A DNA stretch of 64,000 bases from DASUPK01 sp963736305 (GTDB taxonomy: Bacteria > Actinomycetota > Thermoleophilia > Solirubrobacterales > 70-9), in the NCBI GenBank assembly GCA_963736305.1, contig CAVTOD010000007.1, forward strand, positions 1-64,000, read 5' to 3'. Of the stretch, positions 1 to 8,485 are shown piece after piece (within the stretch, counting starts at the first letter, position 1; every line of letters starts with the position of its first letter). Position numbers and translations under genes: made by a program. The notes beneath the pieces were generated by a model, which was not told the origin of the DNA, searched no databases, and worked only from the letters and a program-made list of their open reading frames with translations.

Positions 1-320
1 TCGTAGACAAGGGATGGGATCCCGCCATGGGCGCCCGTCCGCTCCGCCGCGCCATCCAGCGCTATATCGAGGATCCGCTCGCCGACGAGGTGCTGAAGGT
101 CGGCTCGATGGCCCCCGGGTCGACGGTCCAGGTCGAGCGCGACGCCAAGGGCGACGAACAGGACCACCCGCTGAAGCTGAAGATCGTGAAGCCGCGCAAG
201 CGCCCGGCGCAGAAGAAGAGCGAGCCGGAGAAGGTGGGCGTCGGCGCCAAGAAGGACTCGGGCGACGACTCGGGCGACGGCGGCGAGCCCGAACCTTCGG
301 GCGACGGCGACAAGTCCTGA
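1..320 (+). CDS. clpC: ClpC-type AAA+ ATPase of the Clp protease, 3' end only
   Basis: The gene enters from the left edge; the frame begins at base 3 and stops at TGA 318-320. The visible 105 residues start with a D2 small-domain signature (GARPLRRAIQRYIEDPLADEVL region) typical of ClpC rather than ClpB, followed by a short beta segment and a charged tail rich in Lys, Glu, Asp and Gly. ClpC unfolds proteins and feeds them to ClpP in the cytoplasm. The acidic, low-complexity tail of about 50 residues is longer than usual and probably disordered. It sits upstream of radA and disA as in many Gram-positive genomes, here with extra genes in between. The N-terminal and both ATPase Walker motifs lie outside the window. 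Confidence 0.9.
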   Translation, partial: VDKGWDPAMGARPLRRAIQRYIEDPLADEVLKVGSMAPGSTVQVERDAKGDEQDHPLKLKIVKPRKRPAQKKSEPEKVGVGAKKDSGDDSGDGGEPEPSGDGDKS

Positions 321-341
321 TCGGCTGATCGCCCCCCTGAC

Positions 342-2171
342 TCAGTCCTCCCGCGCGGCGAGCACCTCGTCAGCGGCGCTCACTGCCTGATCCAGCTGTC
401 CCTCTACCAGCTCGAGGCCCGAGTCCCAGAAGCCAGGATCGGTGAGGTCCACTCCCACGATCTTGCCGAGCTCCTCCGGCGAGCGGGAGCCGCCGGCGGC
501 GAGCATGTCGAGGTAGGCGGGGACGAGCTCGTCCCCGCGCTCGGTGTAGAGCCGGTACACCGATAGGGCGAGCAACTGCCCGAACGCGTACGCGTAGACG
601 TAGCCCGGCGAGCCGATGAAGTGGGGGACGTAGGACCACCAGGAGCGGTAGCCCTCGGTGATCTCGACGGAGTCGCCGAGGAGCTCAGCCTGGGTCTCGG
701 CCCAGAGCTCGCCGAAGCGCTCCACTGGAAGCTCGCCGTCATTGCGGCGAGCCGTGTGGACCCGGTCCTCGAACTGGTTCATCGCGACCTGCCGGAACAC
801 CGTCCCGATCTGGCCCTCGACCGCTTCGGCGAGCAGGCTCAGCCGCGAGGCCGGGGTCTCGGCCTGCTCCAGCAGCTTGCCGAAGACCACCTCCTCCGCG
901 AACACCGAGGCGGTCTCGGCCACCGTCAGCGGCGTGTCCTGGTGGAAGACACCCTGCTCGCGCGCCAGCGTCTGGTGGAGGCCGTGGCCGAGCTCGTGCG
1001 CCAGAGTCATCACGTCCCGGCGGCGCCCCGTGTAGTTGAGGAGGACGTAGGGATGGACCGAAGGGACGGTCGACGCACTGAACGCGCCGCCTCGCTTGAC
1101 CGGTGTGGGGGGTGCGTCGATCCAGCGCTCGTCGAAGAAGCGCTCGACGACCGTTGACGCCCGATCCGAGAGCGATGCGAAGGACTCGATGACCAGCGCC
1201 CGGCCGTCCTCCCACGGGACCTCCTCGTCCTCGCTCGAGACAGCGGCCATCCGGTCGTAGTCGGCGAGGCGATCGAGGCCGAGGAGCCTCGCCTTCGTCT
1301 CGTACCAGCGGCGCGCAAGGCCGTAGCGTCCCTTGACCGCCTCGATCAGGGCCTGGACGGATTCGTCCGAGGCCTCGTTCGAGAGATTGCGCGAGGCCAG
1401 CCAGTTCGGGTAGCTGCGCAGCCGGTCCTTGATCGACTTGTCCTGGAGCAGGGTGTTGAAGACGTACGCGCGGGTCCGGAGCCCGGGCTCGAGCGCCGCG
1501 GTCACCGCTTCCGCCGTCCGCCGCCGCGCCTCGCGATCCGGGTCGAACAGCCGCGACAGCGCGACGTCGAGCGAGACCGCCTCCTCCTCATCCGGGAGCT
1601 CGACCCGGATCGCCGAGGTGAGCTCGTCGAACAGGCGGGTCCAGGCTCCCCGCCCGGTGACCGAGAGCTCGGTGGCGATCGTCTCCTCCGGCTTCGAGAG
1701 CAGGTGTGGGCGATAGCGGCGCTCCATCCGCAGGTGGTGGCTGCAGAACTCGAGTCCCTCTGTCTCGAGCAGCTCCTCCGCGCGGGCGTCGGGGACCTGG
1801 ACCCACTCGAGCTCGAAGAAGAGAAGCTTGGTCTGGATCGCGGCTCCCCGCTCGCTCACGTGCTGGAGCAGGGCCCCCGTCGCGGGGTCCTCCGTATCGG
1901 CGGCGAACCGCAGGTGGGCGAAGTTCGCCGCCCGTCCGGCGACCTCGATGATCTCGGCGAGTCGCTTCATCGCCTCGACCAGGCCGGGCCCGTCCAGCTC
2001 TTCGACGTGACCCTCGTAAGCGCGGGCGAATCCCTCCGCCGCCTCCTCGGCACGGTCGAGCAGCGCGTTGACGGCTTCCTCGCCGCCGTCCGCGCCCGGC
2101 TCGCCGTCATCGAGCAGGTGGGAGAGGTCCCATCTCACCCCCTCGAGGGAAGTCGTCGCCGCGTCGGCCAT
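342..2171 (-). CDS. M3 family oligoendopeptidase F-like metallopeptidase
   Basis: A 609-residue cytosolic zinc peptidase that should cut short peptides. The zinc motif HELGH is near residue 390 (MTLAHELGHGLH), with the downstream glutamate helix ETASVFAEEVVF about 28 residues later, as in M3B peptidases. Length matches oligoendopeptidase F (about 600). The ATG at 2171 is preferred; a TTG three codons upstream (2180) is possible. It converges on clpC with only 21 bases between the two stop codons and diverges from the aldo/keto reductase at 2230. No signal peptide is seen. Confidence 0.93.
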   Translation of the reverse strand: MADAATTSLEGVRWDLSHLLDDGEPGADGGEEAVNALLDRAEEAAEGFARAYEGHVEELDGPGLVEAMKRLAEIIEVAGRAANFAHLRFAADTEDPATGALLQHVSERGAAIQTKLLFFELEWVQVPDARAEELLETEGLEFCSHHLRMERRYRPHLLSKPEETIATELSVTGRGAWTRLFDELTSAIRVELPDEEEAVSLDVALSRLFDPDREARRRTAEAVTAALEPGLRTRAYVFNTLLQDKSIKDRLRSYPNWLASRNLSNEASDESVQALIEAVKGRYGLARRWYETKARLLGLDRLADYDRMAAVSSEDEEVPWEDGRALVIESFASLSDRASTVVERFFDERWIDAPPTPVKRGGAFSASTVPSVHPYVLLNYTGRRRDVMTLAHELGHGLHQTLAREQGVFHQDTPLTVAETASVFAEEVVFGKLLEQAETPASRLSLLAEAVEGQIGTVFRQVAMNQFEDRVHTARRNDGELPVERFGELWAETQAELLGDSVEITEGYRSWWSYVPHFIGSPGYVYAYAFGQLLALSVYRLYTERGDELVPAYLDMLAAGGSRSPEELGKIVGVDLTDPGFWDSGLELVEGQLDQAVSAADEVLAARED

Positions 2172-2229
2172 CGGTTTCAACCTACCCGGTCGCCCTCCCC
2201 GGCCGCAGGCGGCCGCTACGGTGTGGCCC

Positions 2230-3378
2230 GTGCGTACTCCCGGCAGAGCGGCGATCGGAGCATGGAGCGGCGGGCGCTACCTGCACTTCGGCGAGGCGAT
2301 CGAACCGGAGCGGCTCGAGGCACTCCTTCGTCCCGGGGACGGCATCGACACGATCCTGACGGCCGACGTCTACGGAGCCGGCGAGGCCGACTCCTTGCTT
2401 GGCCGGGCACTGGAGGGCATCGGACGCGACGACTACTGCCTAGTCGGGGCGGTCGGCCACGACTTCTACGAGGGCGAGCGCGACGGACCGAAGGGGTTCC
2501 CGCGATTCACCGATCGGTCGCTGCGCGGCCCCGGTGAGTACGCGAGCTACCTGAGGATGGCCGCGGAGCGGAGCCTGGAGCGGCTCGGGCGGGACCGCTT
2601 CGACCTCCTCCTGCTCCACAACCCCGACCGCACCGGATATGAGATCGAGGCGGTCTGGGAGGGCATGGCGGCCCTCCGCCAGGCCGGGATCACGGATTCG
2701 ATCGGCGTCGCCCCCGGTCCGGCGAACGGCTTCACGCTCGACCTCGTTCGCTGCATCGAACGCTTCGGCGACGCGATCGACTGGGCGATGATCATCCTCA
2801 ACCCGTTCGAGCCCTGGCCGGGCGAGCTATGCCTCGAGGCGGCGGCTCGTCATGACGTGCGGGTGATCACGAGGGTGGTCGACTATGGGGGGATCTTCTG
2901 GGACGACGTGACACCCGAGACCGAGCTGCCCAAGGGTGATCATCGCTCGTTCCGTCCGGAGGGCTGGGTGGCGCAGGGCCGAGCGAAGCTCGATCGCCTG
3001 CGGCCGATCGCCGAGCAGGCCGGGCTCACCACGATGCAGCTCGCCTGCCAGTGGAATCTGGCCCACGAGGCGGTCGAGTGCGTCGTGCCGACGCTGATCC
3101 AGGAGGTCGGGGAGGACGCTCGGCCGATCGAGGAGAAGCGCGGCGAGCTCGCCGCACTACCGTCTGAGCTCCGTCTGAGTGCCGAGCAGGTCGACGAGAT
3201 CCGCTCGATCGGCGACAACGCGGGCTGCATGGCCCTCAAGGGCGCGACCCCGGATCACACCGGCGACGAGCGGCCCGACCGCTGGCCGGTGAGCGCCGAA
3301 TTGGCGGAGGTCGCCGGCGAGTGGGGGATCGACCCCGAGCGGGATTTGCGGTATCTGGCGGCAGAGCCCGCCCGCTAA
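2230..3378 (+). CDS. Aldo/keto reductase family protein
   Basis: 382 residues with the TIM-barrel AKR pattern: an N-terminal strand followed by a regularly spaced SLERLGRDRFDLLLLHNPD segment, a GITDSIGVAPG strand, and a late MQLACQWNL helix. These enzymes reduce aldehydes or ketones with NAD(P)H; the substrate cannot be told. An unusual C-terminal extension of about 60 residues follows the barrel and contains a Cys (GCMALKG). The start is placed at GTG 2230; an in-frame GTG at 2221 is also possible. It is divergent from the M3 peptidase with about 58 bases between the starts, so the two may share a control region. Confidence 0.85.
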   Translation: MRTPGRAAIGAWSGGRYLHFGEAIEPERLEALLRPGDGIDTILTADVYGAGEADSLLGRALEGIGRDDYCLVGAVGHDFYEGERDGPKGFPRFTDRSLRGPGEYASYLRMAAERSLERLGRDRFDLLLLHNPDRTGYEIEAVWEGMAALRQAGITDSIGVAPGPANGFTLDLVRCIERFGDAIDWAMIILNPFEPWPGELCLEAAARHDVRVITRVVDYGGIFWDDVTPETELPKGDHRSFRPEGWVAQGRAKLDRLRPIAEQAGLTTMQLACQWNLAHEAVECVVPTLIQEVGEDARPIEEKRGELAALPSELRLSAEQVDEIRSIGDNAGCMALKGATPDHTGDERPDRWPVSAELAEVAGEWGIDPERDLRYLAAEPAR

Positions 3379-3417
3379 CCTCAATCGAGGCGCTTCGGCG
3401 CCGGGATCGATCGCCAC

Positions 3418-3852
3418 ATGACTGCCGTGCTGACAGCGATCAGGAGAGTTCTCGTCGGCACGGGCTCCACCGCGTTCACGCTCGTTGGTGCCCTGCTGAT
3501 CGGCTTCGGCGTGCCCCTCTTCTGGATCTTCGTCGCGTCGAAGTTCTACGGCAAGACCGGCGCCGTCAACGGCCCGGTCGCCGCCTTCATCGGAACCGGG
3601 ATCCTCGTCTCCTACTACGGGTTGCTGCTGATCGCCTCCTGGATCAGGGCGCGGCTGCTGAAGCGGCAATACGGACGGCCGGCGCGCGACCCGTGGAACC
3701 GCAGCATGCGCGACACGCCGTACAAGCCGGGCGACCACCAGAGCGATCCGGTGGAGAGGCTGTTCGTCGCCACCGCGATCGTCTCGATGATCGCGTTCCT
3801 GGTCTGGTTCGCCTTCTTCGCCGGGGCGCCGTTCCCGAACAGCCCGGGGTAG
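3418..3852 (+). CDS. Unnamed three-TM membrane protein, copy A of a local pair
   Basis: 144 residues with hydrophobic segments near 17-40, 58-77 and 118-137. I do not recognise a named family. It shares a clear signature with the gene at 5775-6230: a WNRS.RD segment, then SDP[VI]ERLFV, then a last membrane helix ending in FFAG[AS]P.PN.P. The basic loop between helices 2 and 3 (RARLLKRQYGRP) should be cytoplasmic. It follows the aldo/keto reductase by 39 bases and may be read with it. No catalytic residues are evident; a structural or sensory membrane role is only a guess. Confidence 0.75.
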   Translation: MTAVLTAIRRVLVGTGSTAFTLVGALLIGFGVPLFWIFVASKFYGKTGAVNGPVAAFIGTGILVSYYGLLLIASWIRARLLKRQYGRPARDPWNRSMRDTPYKPGDHQSDPVERLFVATAIVSMIAFLVWFAFFAGAPFPNSPG

Positions 3853-3900
3853 CCCGGGCCTTTGCCGTAACAACGGCCGCCGCACGCGCACTGAGCGGGC

Positions 3901-4623
3901 ATGACGCCGTATGACCGAATGCTGGCGAACCTGCTCGGCTCGTGGACCCGCATTGCGGAGGGAACGCAGCGAGCTTCGGTTGAACGTCTCCCGGAGGCGG
4001 CGGTCGCCCTGTTTCCGGCCGGGCCGGAGAGGCGCTTCTACAACAACTCGGTGCTTAGGCGCGACCTAGATCCGCGTGGAGTCGCCGAGGCGGCGGAAGC
4101 AATCGTCCGGATCTACGAGAAGGCGGCGGTCGACCGGTACGCGATCTGGGTGCACGAGTCCGAGGAGGTGGCCATCGCCGAGATGGCACGGCGCGGATTC
4201 CGCGTCGACACCTCGACGCGCGGGATGGCCATGTCTCTGGACGACATCGCAGTGCCACGCCCTGATCTCGAGCTGGGACCGCCCGATTGGGAGGAGTACC
4301 TACGGATCATCGAGGTCCCCGACGGGCTGCTGGCAGGAGTCGAAGCCGATGATTTTCACGTCCTCGTAGGACGGCTCGCAGGCGAGAACGTAGCGGCCGC
4401 CATGGCCAACGACGATGGCGGCGACGCGGGTATCTACAACCTGGGGACGCTCCCACATGCCCGCCGACGAGGCCTGGGCACCGCACTGGCGGCGATGCAT
4501 CTGTATCGGGCCCGCGAGCGTGGTTGCGCAACCGCCAGCCTTCAGAGCACCCAGATGGCGGAGGGGATCTACACGGCGCTCGGCTTCCAAGACCTCGGCC
4601 GCTTCATCGAATACGTGAGGTGA
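3901..4623 (+). CDS. GNAT family N-acetyltransferase
   Basis: 240 residues. The C-terminal half (about 125-240) carries the acetyl-CoA-binding motif A as a strand followed by RRRGLGTAL, then a helix and the ASLQSTQMAEGIYTALGF motif B segment that ends GNAT folds. The N-terminal half resembles a second, degenerate GNAT-like lobe (YNNSVLRRDL, AIWVHESEE), as in two-domain GNAT proteins. The acceptor substrate is unknown. The ATG at 3901 is used; no strong Shine-Dalgarno sequence is visible. It converges on the GGDEF gene. Confidence 0.85.
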   Translation: MTPYDRMLANLLGSWTRIAEGTQRASVERLPEAAVALFPAGPERRFYNNSVLRRDLDPRGVAEAAEAIVRIYEKAAVDRYAIWVHESEEVAIAEMARRGFRVDTSTRGMAMSLDDIAVPRPDLELGPPDWEEYLRIIEVPDGLLAGVEADDFHVLVGRLAGENVAAAMANDDGGDAGIYNLGTLPHARRRGLGTALAAMHLYRARERGCATASLQSTQMAEGIYTALGFQDLGRFIEYVR

Positions 4624-4659
4624 GCGACCTCGCACGAGGGAACCGCGTAGGGCGAGGGC

Positions 4660-5739
4660 TCAGTGTGTCGGCTCGAGCCGAGGCTGATGGCTCGGCGAGG
4701 AGCGGACCACCTCGAGCTGCACGTTGCGCTCGCGCTTTGCCTCGTACAGCGTGTTGTCGGCTCTTGCCAGACACGCGCTGAGGTCCTCGGCGGGCCGCCG
4801 CTTGATCACGCCGGCGCTCCAGGGGGCGGGCGAGATGAAGAGGAGCCGCTCGAAGAAGCGCGTGGCCTCCTCGTCGCCAGAGCCGACCAGGACCACGAGG
4901 AACTCGTCGCCGCCGAGACGGGCGAAGATGTCGCCGGCCTGGAGCTCCTCGCTCCAGGTACGCGTCATCTGGACCAGCAGGTTGTCGCCGGCCGCGTGCC
5001 CGTCGCGGTCGTTCACCTGCTTGAAGTCGTCGAGGTCGATGAGCGCGATCGTGAGAGGCAGGCCTGTGCGGTCGGCGAGTGCGAAGGCACGGTTTGCCGC
5101 AAGCGCCAGGCCGCTGCGGTTGAGCAGGCCGGTGAGCGCATCGGTATGCGCCTCGTGGCGAAGCCGCGAGCTCTGCCGGCCGATCGTCTCGGTCGCGACG
5201 ACGAGCGAGGCCGTCAGGAAGATCCAGGCGTCCGCCGGCACGTGATGCGAGTTGGCGAGGAGCGCGGCCGCGAACGCCACGGCGATCAGCGCGGTGTGGG
5301 CCCGGGCGGCGCGGCGGGAGAAGAAGAAGGCGGCGTAGACGCCCATCCACATGTAGTCGCAGGCGACCACGATCATTCCCACGCCGGTGGGAGATCGGGC
5401 GATCAGCACCGAGATCACCGCGGTTCCGCCGACCACGGTGGCGTGGAGGAACCAGCGCGGGAGCCTCTCGCCGCGCCACCAGAGAAGCGCCGAGACGGCG
5501 AGGGCAAGCACGCCGACCAGGCGGAGCAGCCCAACGGGAGCATCGGGGTTGGCGGGGAACTCCGATGCGAACAGCCCGCTCAGCCCTCCTGCAAAGGCGA
5601 TCAGAGCGAGTGCGCGTACTGGGGGTGGCAGCCCGTCGCGCTTCCACGCTCCGGCCAACCTTCCCATCGAGGCCATGCGGGGCCCATCGGCGCTTCCGAT
5701 CCAACCCTTGAGCCCCATCACAGGGGGAAAATCGCTCAT
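4660..5739 (-). CDS. Membrane-anchored GGDEF diguanylate cyclase
   Basis: 359 residues from ATG 5739 (a GTG at 5763 would add 8 residues). About six hydrophobic segments fill residues 35-185, followed by a GGDEF domain: DALTGLLNR at its start, the metal-binding DLDDFKQVND segment and an intact GGDEF signature (LGGDEFLVV). It should make cyclic di-GMP from two GTP at the inner membrane face. The RxxD inhibitory site is not obvious. The start faces the gene at 5775 across a 35-base gap that contains a perfect inverted repeat. Confidence 0.9.
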   Translation of the reverse strand: MSDFPPVMGLKGWIGSADGPRMASMGRLAGAWKRDGLPPPVRALALIAFAGGLSGLFASEFPANPDAPVGLLRLVGVLALAVSALLWWRGERLPRWFLHATVVGGTAVISVLIARSPTGVGMIVVACDYMWMGVYAAFFFSRRAARAHTALIAVAFAAALLANSHHVPADAWIFLTASLVVATETIGRQSSRLRHEAHTDALTGLLNRSGLALAANRAFALADRTGLPLTIALIDLDDFKQVNDRDGHAAGDNLLVQMTRTWSEELQAGDIFARLGGDEFLVVLVGSGDEEATRFFERLLFISPAPWSAGVIKRRPAEDLSACLARADNTLYEAKRERNVQLEVVRSSPSHQPRLEPTH

Positions 5740-5756
5740 ATACGCATTCGTATTCC

Positions 5757-5772
5757 GATACACTGCTGTATC
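5757..5772. promoter_or_regulatory. Inverted repeat between divergent genes, candidate operator
   Basis: GATACA-CTGC-TGTATC is a perfect 6-base inverted repeat lying in the 35-base gap between the divergent starts at 5739 and 5775. It abuts the plus-strand ATG by two bases. A dimeric repressor bound here would cover the control region of both genes. The TetR gene at 6230 is a candidate partner, but that link is inference. Confidence 0.5.
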
Positions 5773-5774
5773 TG

Positions 5775-6230
5775 ATGACCGCGCCCTCCGAGAGCCCCCG
5801 TCGCAGCCCCGTCGCCCTTGCCCGCGGGGCCTTCACGGGGATGTCCGGGCTGCTCGTCGCCCTGGTCGCTGCGCTCGGGATCCCGCTCGCCTGGGTCTGG
5901 ATCGCCTCCCAGATCGCCGGCACAAAGCGAGACCTGACCCCCTCCCTCGCTCTTCTGATCACCACCGGGATCCTCGTCAGCTACTGGGCGGCCCTGGTGG
6001 TCGGGTCTCGGCTGCGAGGGCATTGGGTCTCGGATGCCGAGCGGCGGGCGAGAGCGCGGCGGATGTCATGGAACCGCAGCTTCAGGGACGAGCCCCGCCA
6101 CGCGAGCGAGGACGAAAGCGACCCGATCGAGCGGCTCTTCGTGATCGTCGCGGTGTTCGGCGTCATCGCCTTCGAGGTCTGGTTCTTCTTCTTCGCAGGC
6201 TCGCCCCTGCCGAATCAGCCCGCTTTCTGA
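5775..6230 (+). CDS. Unnamed three-TM membrane protein, copy B of a local pair
   Basis: 151 residues, related to the protein at 3418-3852. It has the same three hydrophobic segments, the WNRSFRDEP and SDPIERLFV motifs and the FFFFAGSPLPN end. The N-terminus is a little longer and Ser/Pro/Arg-rich. The stop codon overlaps the TetR start (TGATG), so the two are translationally coupled, which suggests the regulator controls this membrane protein. Function unknown. Confidence 0.75.
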   Translation: MTAPSESPRRSPVALARGAFTGMSGLLVALVAALGIPLAWVWIASQIAGTKRDLTPSLALLITTGILVSYWAALVVGSRLRGHWVSDAERRARARRMSWNRSFRDEPRHASEDESDPIERLFVIVAVFGVIAFEVWFFFFAGSPLPNQPAF

Positions 6231-6895
6231 TGGAGGCTGCCGCACCGGCAGCCGCACCGGCAGCCGCTCCGGCGCGGCGGCTGAGCCGCAAGGAGAAGCA
6301 GGCGGAGACGCGCCGGCTGCTGCTCGACGCCGCCGAGCGCGTCTTCCTGCGTTGGGGCCTGCGAGGGTCGAGCGTCGAGGAGATCGCGGCGGAGGCCGGC
6401 TTCACGCGCGGCGCGTTCTACTCCAACTTCAAGAGCAAGGACGAGCTCTTCGTCGAGCTGCTCCAGGACCGTGTCTACCGCCAGTACGCGGCGATGGCTG
6501 AGCAGGCTCAGGAGCAGCCGGGGACGCCTCGGGAGCGGCTCCGCTGGGGGATCGAGCGGGTCAGGGACATGCAGAAGGCGGAGGACGGAAACCTGCTCTT
6601 CAGGCTCTGGCTCGAGTGCCTCACCCAGGCGGCCCGGGACGAGGACTTCCGCAAGCTCGCTGCAACCTTCTGGAGCGGCAATCGCGGAATGCTCTCCGAG
6701 CAGGTCAGGGAGACCTTCGAGGAGATCGGACGCCCGACGCCGTTGCCGCCGAAGCAGATCGCGACGGCGATGATCGCGCTCGACGTCGGGCTGGCGGTCC
6801 AGCACCTGGTCGATCCAGAGGAAGCGCCGCTGGATGACTACATCCCGCTCTTCGACGCTCTCTTCGGAGAGATGCTCGAGGCCGACACGAAGTAG
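6230..6895 (+). CDS. TetR/AcrR family transcriptional regulator
   Basis: 221 residues. The N-terminal DNA-binding domain is typical: LLLDAAERVFLRWGLRGSSVEEIAAEAGFTRGAFYSNFKSKDELF in separate helices, with the GAFYSNFKSK recognition-helix pattern. The C-terminal part is helical and binds an unknown ligand. The start ATG overlaps the previous stop (TGATG). The first 15 residues are an Ala/Ala/Pro repeat encoded by a three-copy 12-base tandem repeat at about 6238-6273, likely a flexible tail that can change length by slippage. Confidence 0.92.
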   Translation: MEAAAPAAAPAAAPARRLSRKEKQAETRRLLLDAAERVFLRWGLRGSSVEEIAAEAGFTRGAFYSNFKSKDELFVELLQDRVYRQYAAMAEQAQEQPGTPRERLRWGIERVRDMQKAEDGNLLFRLWLECLTQAARDEDFRKLAATFWSGNRGMLSEQVRETFEEIGRPTPLPPKQIATAMIALDVGLAVQHLVDPEEAPLDDYIPLFDALFGEMLEADTK

Positions 6896-6954
6896 TACCT
6901 GGATCGCGACCAACCGCGCGGGAGGCGTCATCACCCATCCCTAGCCTGGCGTGG

Positions 6955-8331
6955 ATGGCCGCCAACCGCTCCCAATATCGCTGTTCGGAGTGCGGGCACG
7001 CCGCCCTCACCTGGACCGGGCAGTGCTCAGGGTGCGGCGCCTGGAACACGCTCGAGCAGGAGAGCGCCCCGGCGGCCCGGGGGAGCCGCGGCACCCGGGC
7101 CAAGCGCGGAAGCGCTCCCAATCCGATCCCGCTCCGCGAGGTGAAGGCCGAGCGCTCGGCTCGACTCGGCACCGGGATCGCGGAACTCGACCGGGTGCTC
7201 GGCGGCGGGCTGGTGCCGGGGTCGCTGGTCCTGCTCGGCGGCGCTCCGGGAATCGGCAAGAGCACGCTGGCGGGGATGGCGCTCGCCAACATCGCCGGCG
7301 CCGGGAACGACGTCCTCTACGTCTCGGGCGAGGAGTCCGCCGCGCAGGTCCGGCGGCGGGCAGAGCGGCTGGGCGAAGACGCGCTGTCGGTGCCGATGCT
7401 CGCCGAGCCCTCCCTCGAGTCGGTGCTGGCCGCGCTCGAGTCCGAGCGCCCCGCGGCCTGCGTGATCGATTCGGTCCAGACGCTGGCGATCCCGGATGCG
7501 GCGCCCGGCAGCGTCGGCGCGATCCGAGCTGCGACCTCGGCCCTGCTCGAGACGGCGAAGCGCCTCGACGTGACGCTGATCCTGATCGGCCACGTCACCA
7601 AGGAGGGATCGCTCGCCGGACCGCGCGCGCTGGAGCACCTCGTCGACTGCGTGCTCCACTTCGAGGGCGAGCGGGAGCGAACCTTCCGCACGCTGCGGGC
7701 TCTCAAGAACCGCTTCGGTGCGACCAGCGAGGTGGGCGTCTTCGAGATGAAGCAGGGCGGGCTGGTCGAGGTGCTCGACCCCTCGGCGCGCTTCGTCGGC
7801 GAGGCGAGGCCCGCTCCGGGGTCGGTCGTTCTCTGCGCGATGGAGGGAACGCGGCCACTGCTGGTCGAGGTCCAGGCCCTGGTCGCTCCGACGGAGATCG
7901 TTCCCCCGAGGCGCACGGCGACCGGCGTCGACCGCAACCGCCTGGCCCTCGTCCTCGCCGTCCTCACTCGCCATGCGGGCCTCTCGCTCGGCACCGCCGA
8001 TGTCTTCGTGAACGTCGCCGGAGGAGTTCGCATCGACGAGCCGGGCGCAGACCTGGCCATCGCGATGGCAGTGGCCTCAGCCCACTCGGGCCAGGCCCTG
8101 GAAACCGACGGCAAGCCTCTCGCCTGCTTCGGAGAGATCGGCCTGACCGGCGAGGTGAGATACGTAGCCCACGCAGACCGCCGAGTCGCCGAGGCCCAGA
8201 AATTCGGGCTGGGGAAAGTGCTGGGCCCCCCACCGGCTGACGAGCCAATAACGGGCTTATCGGCAGTGGACAGCGTTACGGCTGCGCTGTCGCGGCGACG
8301 CGCAGGCGCGCCGCTCCGGCGCGCGGCGTAG
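6955..8331 (+). CDS. radA: DNA repair protein RadA
   Basis: 458 residues, full length. The N-terminal zinc finger uses C10, C13, C24 and C27. The RecA-like ATPase has Walker A GGAPGIGKST with K102, and the RadA-specific KNRFG motif is at 251-255. A Lon-protease-like domain follows (from about 285). RadA drives branch migration in homologous recombination. It precedes disA, as in mycobacteria and Bacillus. The ATG at 6955 is used; no long 5' leader is apparent. The last codons can fold into a GC hairpin (8306-8324), but no T-run follows it. Confidence 0.97.
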   Translation: MAANRSQYRCSECGHAALTWTGQCSGCGAWNTLEQESAPAARGSRGTRAKRGSAPNPIPLREVKAERSARLGTGIAELDRVLGGGLVPGSLVLLGGAPGIGKSTLAGMALANIAGAGNDVLYVSGEESAAQVRRRAERLGEDALSVPMLAEPSLESVLAALESERPAACVIDSVQTLAIPDAAPGSVGAIRAATSALLETAKRLDVTLILIGHVTKEGSLAGPRALEHLVDCVLHFEGERERTFRTLRALKNRFGATSEVGVFEMKQGGLVEVLDPSARFVGEARPAPGSVVLCAMEGTRPLLVEVQALVAPTEIVPPRRTATGVDRNRLALVLAVLTRHAGLSLGTADVFVNVAGGVRIDEPGADLAIAMAVASAHSGQALETDGKPLACFGEIGLTGEVRYVAHADRRVAEAQKFGLGKVLGPPPADEPITGLSAVDSVTAALSRRRAGAPLRRAA

Positions 8332-8446
8332 CCGCTCCTGCGGCGACAGGACCCGCCGCCGGAGCGCATGGTCTCGCGCCAAATAACGCCCGCCCACAAA
8401 CGCCCCTTGACAACCACCATCCCGACCTCTCCACACGGATTTCCCC

Positions 8447-8465
8447 GCAAAGCACGCTGCTTTGC
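8447..8465 (+). terminator. Hairpin with T-rich tail between radA and disA
   Basis: GCAAAGCA-CGC-TGCTTTGC is a perfect 8-base inverted repeat with a 3-base loop, followed by TTTCTGCTTCC. This looks like a weak intrinsic terminator or attenuator for radA, or an operator for disA. A consensus -35 hexamer TTGACA lies at 8407-8412 without a convincing -10. The right arm overlaps an alternative TTG start of disA at 8462. Confidence 0.5.
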
Positions 8466-8485
8466 TTTCTGCTTCCATCATTCCG

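Noticed and set aside
6238..6273. 12-base tandem repeat as a mobile or CRISPR-like element
   Set aside because: Three units inside the TetR coding start; a simple slippage repeat.
8306..8324. 8-base GC hairpin at the end of radA
   Set aside because: It lies within codons and has no T-run; the later hairpin at 8447 is a better terminator candidate.
8407..8412. Perfect TTGACA -35 before disA
   Set aside because: No -10 hexamer at suitable spacing, so I did not list it as a promoter.
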